From Methanobacterium sp. UBA8 (lineage in GTDB: Archaea; Methanobacteriota; Methanobacteria; Methanobacteriales; Methanobacteriaceae), in assembly GCA_002509665.1 (NCBI GenBank), contig DADN01000230.1, positions 1 to 5,280 on the forward strand: a stretch of DNA of 5,280 bases, written 5' to 3'. Of the stretch, positions 1 through 5,081 are shown piece by piece; position 1 is the stretch's first letter; the number at the start of each line of letters is the position of its first letter. Position numbers and translations under genes: made by a program. A model generated the notes under the pieces. It did not search any database and had not been told where the DNA came from. It worked only from the letters and a program-made list of their open reading frames with translations.

Positions 1-39
1 AGTTAAATAAGCGAAAACATTGATTTTCGAAACGCAATC

Positions 40-59
40 CCTCCAAAATAGAGGTTTTT
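40..59 (+). terminator. Weak possible terminator of the upstream gene
   Basis: A 4-bp inverted repeat, CCTC (40-43) with GAGG (51-54), is followed by five T residues (55-59). Archaeal transcription often ends at T-runs with little or no hairpin, so this could end a gene lying left of the window. dnaK/grpE would be a natural guess before dnaJ, but nothing in the window shows it. The stem is short and the call is weak. Confidence 0.25.
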
Positions 60-115
60 AATAAATAAAGTTAATTTTTATCATGAATTGATTAAAAGGT
101 GAAGGTAAGATTAAT
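57..115 (+). promoter_or_regulatory. Probable dnaJ promoter and ribosome binding site
   Basis: An AT-rich TATA-like stretch (TTTAATAAATAAAG, 57-70) would place a transcription start near 88-92 under the usual archaeal spacing of about 25 nt. AAGGTGA (96-102) matches the archaeal anti-Shine-Dalgarno sequence and lies 13 nt before the ATG at 116, which is a little long. A second, poorer GGTAA follows at 104-108. This suggests dnaJ can be transcribed on its own. No heat-shock operator is recognisable by eye. Confidence 0.4.
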
Positions 116-1258
116 ATGGCAGAAAAGCGTGATTATTACGATATCCTCGGAGTAGAGAAAGGATCAGATAAAAAAGATATTAAAAAGGCATATCGTAAAT
201 TAGCAATGAAATATCATCCAGATGTAAGTGATGACCCAGAATGTGCAGAAAAATTTAAAGAAATAAGTGAAGCTTACGCTGTTCTTTCAGATGAAGATAA
301 AAGACACACTTATGACCAGTTTGGACATGCTGGAATGGGAGGATACTCTACAGAGGATGCATTCAGAGATATAAACTTTGAAGATATCTTTAAAGGTTTT
401 GGATTCGACTTTGGGGACATATTTGATATGTTCGGTTTTGGAGGAGGTCGAAGGAGAAGCCAGGCACAGAGAGGAAATGACGTCCTTTATGAACTGGATA
501 TTACGCTTGAAAATGCAGCATTTGGACTTGAAACCGACATAGAAGTACCTCGTAAAAAAGTATGTCCAACCTGTGGAGGTACAAGGGCAGAACCCGGAAC
601 TGAAACAAGGCAATGTGCAACTTGTGGAGGTACAGGACAGGTACAGCATATAAACAGGACTCCTTTTGGTCAATTTGTTAATGTAGCACCATGTAGGGAC
701 TGTAGAGGTGAAGGAGTAATTGTTGACGCTCCGTGCCACGAATGCCGTGGAAAAGGAATTGTAAGAGAAACCAATACAATTCATATAAAAGTCCCACCAG
801 GAGTTGAAGATGGATCACGCCTCAGGGTTTCTGGCGAAGGAGATGTAGGTATTAAAGGAGGCCCATCAGGAGATCTTTACGTTATGATTTCTGTTAAGCC
901 GCACGAACTATTTGAAAGACACGGCTCAGACTTAATCTACGAACAGCCTATAAGTTTTGTACAGGCATCTCTTGGGGATGAAGTAGACATTCCAACCATA
1001 GGAGAAGAAGTAGTAAGCTTAAAAATCCCGGCAGGTACACAACCAGGCACTTCATTCCGCATTAAAGGTAAAGGAATGCCCCATTTACGCTGGAACGGTA
1101 AAGGAAATCTTTACGTTAAAGCAAAAGTTATTGTTCCTAAAAAATTAAGCAATAAACAAAAAGAGATTTTAAAGGAATTTGCCGATATAAGCGGCAAAGA
1201 AATCTATATTGAAGATAAAGGATTCTTTGACAAGATGAAAGATGCTATTAAGCATTGA
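116..1258 (+). CDS. dnaJ: Molecular chaperone DnaJ (Hsp40, type I)
   Basis: This is the co-chaperone that delivers unfolded substrates to DnaK and stimulates its ATPase in the cytoplasm. At 380 aa it has the full type I layout. The J domain occupies about residues 6-70 with the HPD motif at 34-36. A Gly/Phe-rich linker follows at about 71-111 (GFGFDFG, FGFGGG). The zinc-binding domain has four CxxC pairs (C150/C153, C167/C170, C193/C196, C207/C210), and three of them keep the complete CxxCxGxG form. The C-terminal substrate-binding domains run from about 220 to 345, with [10 protein letters not shown] and IPAGTQPGT as landmarks. The length and all key residues are normal, so it should be functional. 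The start is supported by the AAGGTGA ribosome binding site and the usual [11 protein letters not shown] beginning. In many archaea the gene lies next to grpE and dnaK; that side is outside the window. The patchy spread of the DnaK system in archaea is usually explained by transfer from bacteria (family knowledge). Confidence 0.98.
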   Translation: MAEKRDYYDILGVEKGSDKKDIKKAYRKLAMKYHPDVSDDPECAEKFKEISEAYAVLSDEDKRHTYDQFGHAGMGGYSTEDAFRDINFEDIFKGFGFDFGDIFDMFGFGGGRRRSQAQRGNDVLYELDITLENAAFGLETDIEVPRKKVCPTCGGTRAEPGTETRQCATCGGTGQVQHINRTPFGQFVNVAPCRDCRGEGVIVDAPCHECRGKGIVRETNTIHIKVPPGVEDGSRLRVSGEGDVGIKGGPSGDLYVMISVKPHELFERHGSDLIYEQPISFVQASLGDEVDIPTIGEEVVSLKIPAGTQPGTSFRIKGKGMPHLRWNGKGNLYVKAKVIVPKKLSNKQKEILKEFADISGKEIYIEDKGFFDKMKDAIKH

Positions 1259-1264
1259 AACCAC

Positions 1265-1301
1265 TTTTTTAATCCTTAAATCTCTGAAATATTCTTTTTT
1301 T
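1265..1301 (+). terminator. Poly-T terminators after dnaJ
   Basis: Two T-runs follow the dnaJ stop codon on the plus strand: six T at 1265-1270 and seven T at 1295-1301. T-rich tracts of this kind are the main archaeal termination signal. Both lie in the 67-nt gap before the convergent oxidoreductase gene. No comparable T-run is seen on the minus strand here, so the opposing transcript may run into the 3' end of dnaJ. Confidence 0.55.
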
Positions 1302-1325
1302 CAATTACTACTAAATTAAGATTAC

Positions 1326-2288
1326 CTATTTAAATTCAGGAAGTACTTTATTCTTATAAAATTCAATACATTCATGCTGGTTGTCTCCTATTTGCTGAAT
1401 GCAGATACGGTCAAAACCAGCGTCAATATTCTGTTTTATTATGTCAATATGCACCTGTGGATCAGAGCTGCAGGGAATACTTTCAGGTATATCCTCTTTT
1501 TTAACATTCTTTGCTAGTTCTTCGAAATGTGTCTGTGTAGGAATGTCCCAGCTTAAATTTCCTTTAACAGCCATTAAAGGCCAGTATTTATGAACCAAAT
1601 CCACTGCTTTTTCATCGGTTTCGGCCCAGCTAAGTGAAAATTCAGAATATGAAGGCCTGCCTTTTCCTCCTTTTTCATTAAAAATATCTAAAATTTCTTT
1701 CTTTCCGCCGCTTACAATTAACCCGTCGCCATTAGCCGCGGCAGTAGCTGCAGCTATCGGCCCGTCTGCAGCCATATATATCGGAGGAAGCTCTTCAGGA
1801 AGGGTATAAATTTGTGCATTCTCAACGTGATAGTAACATCCGTCATAGTCCTGCATTCCTCCCTGCCACAGAGTTCTTATAACATCTACAGCCTCTGCAA
1901 GCATTTCAATCCTTATTGGTGCTGGCGGCCAGTGATCTCCATAAATATGTTCATTAAGATTTTCACCAGAGCCTACCCCTAAAATAAACCTTCCAGGCAT
2001 TAATGTAGCTGTTGTGGCCACGGCTTGAGCTACTAAAGCAGGGTGCTGTCTAATTGTAGGGCATGTAACTCCAGTCATTAACCCTAAATTTTCAGTTACC
2101 TGAGAGATCCCTCCAAGGGTACTCCAGACAAAAGGGCTGTTACCCTGTTGACTTAACCAGGGATGGTAATGATCAGATATGCTTGCAAAATCAAACCCTG
2201 CCTCTTCAGCATGTTTAGCATAATTTATAAGTTCTTGAGGTCCAAATACTTCACTTCCAAGTTTAAAACCAATTTCTACCAATAACAT
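1326..2288 (-). CDS. F420-dependent LLM-class oxidoreductase, G6PDH-like family
   Basis: This is a 320-aa luciferase-like (TIM-barrel) enzyme that uses coenzyme F420 for hydride transfer. It resembles the F420-dependent glucose-6-phosphate dehydrogenase (FGD) family in length and throughout the sequence. The signature SDHYHPW places D39, H40 and W44 at the same numbers I recall for the cofactor and catalytic residues of mycobacterial FGD1. GVGSGENLNE gives E109, the FGD1 general-acid position. CPT (76-78) fits the region of the non-proline cis bulge, and K196/K197 lie near the FGD1 lysine 198. The region holding the other FGD1 phosphate ligands (K259, R283) reads EELAKNVKKEDIPESIPCSSDP here, without an obvious matching Arg, so the substrate is probably not glucose 6-phosphate. 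FGD in actinobacteria feeds reduced F420 to reductases; methanogens reduce F420 with hydrogen or formate, so the role here is unknown. The chosen ATG lies 1 nt from GGGGG (2290-2294). A TTG at codon 3 (2280-2282) would have better spacing. The gene stands alone. Confidence 0.9.
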   Translation of the reverse strand: MLLVEIGFKLGSEVFGPQELINYAKHAEEAGFDFASISDHYHPWLSQQGNSPFVWSTLGGISQVTENLGLMTGVTCPTIRQHPALVAQAVATTATLMPGRFILGVGSGENLNEHIYGDHWPPAPIRIEMLAEAVDVIRTLWQGGMQDYDGCYYHVENAQIYTLPEELPPIYMAADGPIAAATAAANGDGLIVSGGKKEILDIFNEKGGKGRPSYSEFSLSWAETDEKAVDLVHKYWPLMAVKGNLSWDIPTQTHFEELAKNVKKEDIPESIPCSSDPQVHIDIIKQNIDAGFDRICIQQIGDNQHECIEFYKNKVLPEFK

Positions 2289-2305
2289 TCCCCCACATTT
2301 TTTAG

Positions 2306-2342
2306 ACTTTTATAATATTTATTAACTTTAGAATATAAATTA
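2306..2342 (-). promoter_or_regulatory. Candidate promoter of the F420 oxidoreductase gene
   Basis: On the minus strand two TATA-like stretches precede the gene: AATATTATAA around 2310-2320 and TTTATATTC around 2332-2341. The nearer one would start transcription almost at the ATG, giving a leaderless or nearly leaderless mRNA. The farther one would give a leader of about 20 nt carrying the GGGGG tract. The sequence does not show which is used. Confidence 0.3.
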
Positions 2343-2404
2343 TTATTAAATGCTGTTTCATTAACATGCTGTTTAAAGTATTCATTGAATATCTCAAAAA
2401 TTGT

Positions 2405-2416
2405 CATATTTAAAAA
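2405..2416 (+). promoter_or_regulatory. Candidate TATA box of the Cys-rich protein gene
   Basis: CATATTTAAAAATAG (2405-2419) is a good archaeal TATA candidate. With normal spacing the transcript would begin near 2435-2440, which is downstream of the first possible ATG (2426). This argues that translation starts at the ATG at 2456 or 2468. Confidence 0.4.
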
Positions 2417-2467
2417 TAGCATTAAATGGAAATCAATTGCTCAATTAAAGATAATATGGTAATTAAA

Positions 2468-2737
2468 ATGGACAATAATAGAGTTGTACCGGATACAGAA
2501 GAAAACGCAGCAAGATGCCGCTGCCCCGAATGCCCAGCATATAATAAATGCCTGGAAAATAAAGATGAATTCTTCTTCTGCTCACGAGGCAGTACAGAAT
2601 GTGAAATCGATAAAAGAGGATGTTTATGTTTGCACTGTCCCAATGAAATAAAATATAAACTAAACCGGTTTTACTATTGTGAAAAAGGTGCCGCCACAAG
2701 TAAATACGTAGCAACTGAAACTTTAATCAAAAATTGA
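2468..2737 (+). CDS. Small Cys-rich protein, DUF2769-like
   Basis: This is an 89-aa protein of unknown function, probably cytoplasmic, with ten cysteines and no signal peptide or membrane segment. It matches my memory of DUF2769, a family found mainly in methanogens. The core has two related halves: CRCPECPAYNKC...FFFCSRG (residues 17-41) and CLCLHCP...FYYCEKG (52-74). Each carries CxCxxCP, then an aromatic pair, Cys and a basic residue-Gly. The cysteine pattern suggests metal or Fe-S binding, but this is inference. Start choice: ATGs exist at 2426, 2456 and 2468. The conserved part begins at VPDTEEN, and the TATA candidate at about 2412 makes 2426 unlikely as part of the transcript, so I favour 2468, with 2456 close behind. 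No strong ribosome binding site precedes any of them; ATGGTAATT just before 2468 is weak. The gene is divergent from the oxidoreductase and stands alone. Confidence 0.8.
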   Translation: MDNNRVVPDTEENAARCRCPECPAYNKCLENKDEFFFCSRGSTECEIDKRGCLCLHCPNEIKYKLNRFYYCEKGAATSKYVATETLIKN

Positions 2738-2744
2738 TATTCAT

Positions 2745-2769
2745 CAAATTAAAATTTGAAAATATTTTT
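2745..2769 (+). terminator. Terminator of the Cys-rich protein gene
   Basis: A short inverted repeat, CAAATT (2745-2750) with AATTTG (2753-2758), starts 7 nt after the stop codon and is followed by five T (2765-2769). The T-run alone could terminate transcription in an archaeon. Confidence 0.4.
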
Positions 2770-3042
2770 AATATCTGTACTTATTTTAAAATAATTAAAT
2801 AGAATAAATGCTCAAATAAATCAAATATATTCCTACAAGTATGCTTTTTATTATATATACTTTATATCTAATTAAAGCAGGTTAACTTACGAGTAGTTTA
2901 ATACAAAGTTATGTATATATTTGAAGGAAATATTGTCAAAGTTATGAATTTTTATAAATATAGACTTTTATAAGCATACTAATTCCAATAATACCTCCTT
3001 AAAATATTTCTATTTTTTTTAGAATTTATTTTTTTCAGCCAT
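2770..3042. other. AT-rich intergenic region, no gene found
   Basis: This is most of the 376-nt gap before the carboxymuconolactone decarboxylase-like gene. It is very AT-rich and holds no convincing coding sequence. A TATA-like ATTATATATA (around 2849-2858) and T-runs of eight (3013-3020) and seven (3029-3035) would frame a transcript of roughly 130-150 nt, but no strong fold is visible. CAAAGTTATG occurs twice, at 2904-2913 and 2937-2946. On the minus strand AAGGAGGT (3000-2993) is a perfect ribosome binding site with no real ORF behind it. Confidence 0.5.
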
Positions 3043-3059
3043 TCCAATTCAAAATTGGA
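3043..3059. promoter_or_regulatory. 17-bp palindrome, possible operator
   Basis: TCCAATT (3043-3049), CAA (3050-3052) and AATTGGA (3053-3059) form a perfect 7-3-7 inverted repeat. It sits just upstream of the TATA candidate for the next gene, a position typical of a binding site for a dimeric helix-turn-helix regulator. No regulator gene is in the window, so the role is inferred. Confidence 0.4.
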
Positions 3060-3062
3060 CAT

Positions 3063-3077
3063 TTCATAATATAGAAA
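3063..3077 (+). promoter_or_regulatory. Candidate TATA box of the CMD-like gene
   Basis: TTCATAATATAGAAA is the best TATA-like stretch ahead of the gene at 3114. It predicts a start near 3092-3096 and a leader of about 20 nt. It lies 4-18 nt after the palindrome at 3043-3059. Confidence 0.35.
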
Positions 3078-3113
3078 TAATAGAATAGCCATAAGATCAG
3101 CTGAATTAATGAG

Positions 3114-3479
3114 ATGGTCAATATGAAAGAAGATATAGATGTAAATGAAATATTTGAAAAAATTGAGAACTATTTTGGCTTTGTTCCCAAGATTTTTCAG
3201 GTGCTGGCGGAAAAACCAACTGCATTAAAGGCTTACTATGAAAAAGTAGAAACAATAAATAAAGATGATGCATTACCTCCCTTAACAAAAGAATTTGTGG
3301 CCATAGGTGCTGCCTCTGCAATAGGGGCTGAAAATTGTTTGCTAACTCATCTTAAAGTTGCAGAGAAATTTGGAGCCAAAAAAGAACAGTTACTTCTGGC
3401 TATTCTAATGGGAGCTTTAATAGCAGAAACAGATGCACTCTCTAAGTCATTAAGAGTTTATGAGAATTTTAAAGAATAA
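3114..3479 (+). CDS. Carboxymuconolactone decarboxylase/AhpD-like protein
   Basis: This is a 121-aa all-helical protein of the carboxymuconolactone decarboxylase (CMD, PF02627) family, probably cytoplasmic and oligomeric. The FGFVPKIFQVLAEKP segment (21-35) is the usual start of the fold. The active-site region is KEFVAIGAASAIGAENCLLTH (59-79). Compared with AhpD, Glu60, Cys75 and His79 occupy the E118, C133 and H137 positions. The first cysteine of the CxxC pair (C130) is Ala72. Without a CxxC disulfide pair, classical AhpD-type peroxide/thiol redox chemistry is unlikely; a single-Cys reaction or a non-redox lyase role remains possible. The substrate is unknown, and gamma-carboxymuconolactone metabolism is not expected in a methanogen. 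The start could instead be the ATG at 3123 (MKEDIDV), which has GAGATGG a few nt upstream and may be the real one. The gene is monocistronic and convergent with the membrane protein gene; only 2 nt separate their stops. Confidence 0.85.
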   Translation: MVNMKEDIDVNEIFEKIENYFGFVPKIFQVLAEKPTALKAYYEKVETINKDDALPPLTKEFVAIGAASAIGAENCLLTHLKVAEKFGAKKEQLLLAILMGALIAETDALSKSLRVYENFKE

Positions 3480-3481
3480 GT

Positions 3482-4168
3482 TTAAAATAAAACTCTTATC
3501 CCTTTTATCATTAAGTAAATTCCAAATACAAACATAACAGCCGCCATTAAATAACGGCTGTTTTTCTGCATCCAAACATTAAGAACTCCCAAAACTTTTT
3601 CAGAACGTTTTGGCATTGTAAAGTCTACTAAAAGCGGAATTTCAACCACAAGCAGTGTAATTAAAGTGAGAACAATCACCACAGTTACCTTGTCAGTGAT
3701 AACTGCACTGGAAATTCCAATATCTTTACCTGCAGCAAATACAAGCACAGTAGTTGTAAAATTAACAGTAAACATTCCTAAACCTAAAATCATGTATTTT
3801 ATAAAATCAGAGACAGTTGATTTTGATTTGCCTCCGAATCTACCTTTATCCGGCGCGTCGCTGCCCTTCTTATTGATCCTCCAGATTCCAAGTAGGATCA
3901 GAAATATTCCAATGGCAAGGTCAAGATAAGCTGATGTCATAGATGGAGGCTTACCTGACGCGACGGCTACTCCTTTCCCCAGCAATATTCCTGCAGCAGC
4001 CACGATAAGCAGTATAATTATAGATCCAACATAAAAAGCAATTCCACTTAATTTAGGACGTTCTGATATGGATAAAATCAGAATAATCCCTATAAGCACA
4101 GTAGGACTTACTGCTGCACCAAATGCTAATGGAAGTATATCAAAGAGCAAAGTTGATAATTCAGACAT
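3482..4168 (-). CDS. GAP-family (LysE superfamily) integral membrane protein
   Basis: This 228-aa cytoplasmic-membrane protein has six predicted helices: about 7-33, 39-64, 81-97, 122-147, 159-182 and 205-226. A basic hydrophilic loop lies between helices 3 and 4 (98-121, rich in Lys, Arg and Gly). The N-terminal motif FGAAVSPTVLIGIILILS (16-33) is typical of the GAP/Sap group (sulfolipid- or GPL-addressing protein, PF11139) in the LysE exporter superfamily. Mycobacterial members help move glycolipids to the surface; what the archaeal members carry is unknown to me, so only a small-molecule or lipid export role is suggested. The length is normal for the family and no break is seen. The ATG at 4168 has AAGGAG (4180-4175) 6 nt upstream, a strong site that fixes the start. 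The gene is alone on its strand. Its 3' end overlaps the likely termination zone of the convergent CMD-like gene. Confidence 0.85.
   Translation of the reverse strand: MSELSTLLFDILPLAFGAAVSPTVLIGIILILSISERPKLSGIAFYVGSIIILLIVAAAGILLGKGVAVASGKPPSMTSAYLDLAIGIFLILLGIWRINKKGSDAPDKGRFGGKSKSTVSDFIKYMILGLGMFTVNFTTTVLVFAAGKDIGISSAVITDKVTVVIVLTLITLLVVEIPLLVDFTMPKRSEKVLGVLNVWMQKNSRYLMAAVMFVFGIYLMIKGIRVLF
3536..3565 (+). terminator. Terminator-like hairpin, antisense inside the membrane protein gene
   Basis: AACAGCCG (3536-3543) pairs perfectly with CGGCTGTT (3555-3562) across an 11-nt loop, and the arm ends in five T (3561-3565). On the plus strand this looks like an intrinsic terminator for the CMD-like transcript, 57 nt past its stop. 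It lies within codons of the opposite gene, so coding constraint or chance could also explain it. Confidence 0.4.
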
Positions 4169-4174
4169 ATTTAA

Positions 4175-4244
4175 CTCCTTTTTAAGATTTTTATAGAGCT
4201 AGTAATAGTTTAATGTGAATATTATGTTAATTGGAGCATATATT
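4175..4244 (-). promoter_or_regulatory. Promoter and strong RBS of the membrane protein gene
   Basis: On the minus strand AAGGAG (4180-4175) is placed ideally for the ATG at 4168. A TATA candidate AAATATATG (4244-4236) predicts a start near 4213-4216 and a leader of about 45 nt containing this site. A second match, TATAAAAA (4195-4188), would start transcription at the ATG itself and is less compatible with the ribosome binding site. Confidence 0.45.
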
Positions 4245-4314
4245 TGTTATTATTTCAGTTAAAAGAAAACATTAGATTAACTATTAAATGTTCCATCTTA
4301 TTCCTGAATGAGGG

Positions 4315-4557
4315 GATCTCAATTTTTGAAATTTTTATTAAAATTTAAAGAAGAGATTTCAAATTAAAATTTTTTGGAATTTGAATAGAAATTAAAATAG
4401 AATTCAATTTTGATTTTCGATCTCCGAACGGTAGTGAGTTACGATCAAATTGTTTGGAAATCTTAGTAGAATTTAGTAAAAAAGGATTCAAATGAGAATT
4501 TTTGGAATTTAAAGAGGAATTAAAATAGAATTCGTTTTGATTTTTGATCTACCGGAA
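4315..4557. repeat. Diverged tandem duplication, two units of about 128 bp
   Basis: The first unit begins with GATC at 4315 and the second with GATC at 4443. Matching landmarks keep an offset of 128-129: GAAAT (4328/4457), TTCAAAT (4358/4487), TTTTTGGAATTT (4372/4500) and TTTTGATTTT followed by GATCT (4409/4535). The block AATTAAAATAGAATTC is identical in both. By eye the copies agree at roughly three quarters of positions, with small indels. Similarity fades after about 4429 and 4557. No reading frame is shared, so this looks like a non-coding element. Unit 1 also holds a small inverted repeat, AAATTTT (4329-4335) with AAAATTT (4340-4346). The preceding stretch, 4245-4314, shows nothing recognisable. 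Confidence 0.7.
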
Positions 4558-4580
4558 CTCAAAAATTTTCTATTTTTGAG
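4558..4580. repeat. Hairpin, 9-bp stem with 5-nt loop
   Basis: CTCAAAAAT (4558-4566) pairs perfectly with ATTTTTGAG (4572-4580). It follows directly on the tandem duplication and shares the TTTTTGAGTG motif with the inverted repeat at 5082-5102 on the other side of RNase P RNA. Confidence 0.7.
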
Positions 4581-4612
4581 TGAGGATTTTGATTTCACCC
4601 TTTTTTGAAAAG

Positions 4613-4640
4613 CCCTCGAAAATTCTATGAATTGTCGGGG
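4613..4640. repeat. Imperfect hairpin leading the array
   Basis: The arms CCCTCGAAAATTC (4613-4625) and GAATTGTCGGGG (4629-4640) pair with one bulge, one mismatch and one or two G-T pairs around a 3-nt loop (TAT). It stands immediately before the perfect hairpins and shares their 3-nt loop, so it may be a decayed or variant member. Confidence 0.5.
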
Positions 4641-4643
4641 CAT

Positions 4644-4766
4644 GTGAAAATTTTCAATTTTCACTGCCACAAAATTGAAAATTTTGTGAGCATGTAAAAA
4701 AATCTTTGATTTTTTTACGGTTGCAAATCTCCGATTTGCAAGTACCAAAAATGCTTTGCATTTTTG
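4644..4766. repeat. Array of five perfect hairpins at about 25-nt spacing
   Basis: Five inverted repeats follow each other with 2-5 nt between them: 4644-4664, 4668-4688, 4694-4718, 4721-4741 and 4746-4766. Four have exactly 9-bp stems and 3-nt loops (21 nt); the third has an 11-bp stem and a 3-nt loop. Plus-strand left arms are GTGAAAATT, CACAAAATT, GTAAAAAAATC, TTGCAAATC and CAAAAATGC, with loops TTC, GAA, TTT, TCC and TTT. All arms are perfectly complementary although the stem sequences differ. Starts are 24, 26, 27 and 25 nt apart. Read on the minus strand the array begins 7 nt after the RNase P RNA 3' end. It contains T5 (4751-4747) and T7 (4702-4696) tracts, which could terminate that transcript. 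A MITE-like or REP-like element or a separate structured RNA is the alternative. Confidence 0.8.
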
Positions 4767-4773
4767 AGTAGTT

Positions 4774-5076
4774 GGGGTATGCCGAGAGTAACCCACCTCC
4801 TGTTTTAGCAGCATTCATCTATGCGAGCTACCTCTGCCTCATACAGGATTCATCGACAGTATTTGCCCTTACATCCCACGAAATGGCCGTTTCACCGTTC
4901 CCTTTGATATCATCAGCTTATGCATCATGTTCATCTATCAAAAGACGTCTCGTTTCTGCTCCAGAGTCATGCTTCTCAGCATATGCCTCACGACATCATG
5001 GTTCTGTATGATGGATGGAGTTTCCTCAGTTTAACTTGCATAGCAAGAAACCGGTAGCTGCTCTTCGGCTTACCCA
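4774..5076 (-). ncRNA. rnpB: RNase P RNA (archaeal type)
   Basis: This is the catalytic RNA of RNase P, which removes 5' leaders from pre-tRNAs together with the archaeal Rpp proteins. On the minus strand GAGGAAACTCC (5027-5017) is conserved region I. AAAACAGGAGGTGGGTTAC near the 3' end corresponds to conserved region V. GGTGAAACGGCC (about 4897-4886) and GAGCAGAAACGAGAC in the middle match archaeal specificity-domain segments. Pairings check out. P1 is GGGTA-GCCGA (5075-5065) with TCGGC-TACCC (4785-4775). P2 is AGCTACC (5059-5053) with GGTAGCT (4832-4826). P3 is built on CTTGC/GCAAG closed over a TAT loop. P4 is AACTCCATC (5022-5014) with GGTGGGTT (4797-4790), leaving the universally bulged U. 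The J2/4 segment ATAGATGAATGCTGC is also typical. The length of about 300 nt is normal. Exact ends are set from P1 and may differ by a few nt. Confidence 0.95.
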
Positions 5077-5081
5077 AAACC

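Noticed and set aside
287..784. Open frame of 165 codons on the minus strand
   Set aside because: It lies wholly within dnaJ in antisense and its Ser/Cys/Phe-rich product is a shadow of the Gly/Cys-rich coding strand.
2426..2467. Upstream 14-codon extension of the Cys-rich protein
   Set aside because: The extension is not part of the recognisable domain, begins almost on top of the TATA candidate and lacks a ribosome binding site, so a later start is preferred.
2911..2973. 20-residue ORF in the intergenic gap
   Set aside because: It has no ribosome binding site, is very AT-rich, and is of a length expected by chance.
3666..3929. Open frame of 87 codons on the plus strand
   Set aside because: It is antisense to the membrane protein gene, which has a strong ribosome binding site and clear transmembrane helices.
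4644..4766. CRISPR array
   Set aside because: Spacing is regular, but there is no common repeat sequence, the spacers are only 2-5 nt, and no cas genes are nearby.
4169..4773. Insertion sequence or transposase remnant
   Set aside because: No transposase fragments, target-site duplication or long terminal inverted repeats could be seen around the repeats.
4509..4814. Open frame of 101 codons on the minus strand
   Set aside because: It runs through the 3' end of RNase P RNA, the hairpin array and the tandem duplication. Its Lys/Phe/Ser-rich product reflects AT-rich hairpins rather than a protein.
4772..5011. Open frame of 79 codons on the plus strand
   Set aside because: It is exactly antisense to the RNase P RNA, whose conserved segments and helices explain the sequence, and the protein resembles nothing I know.
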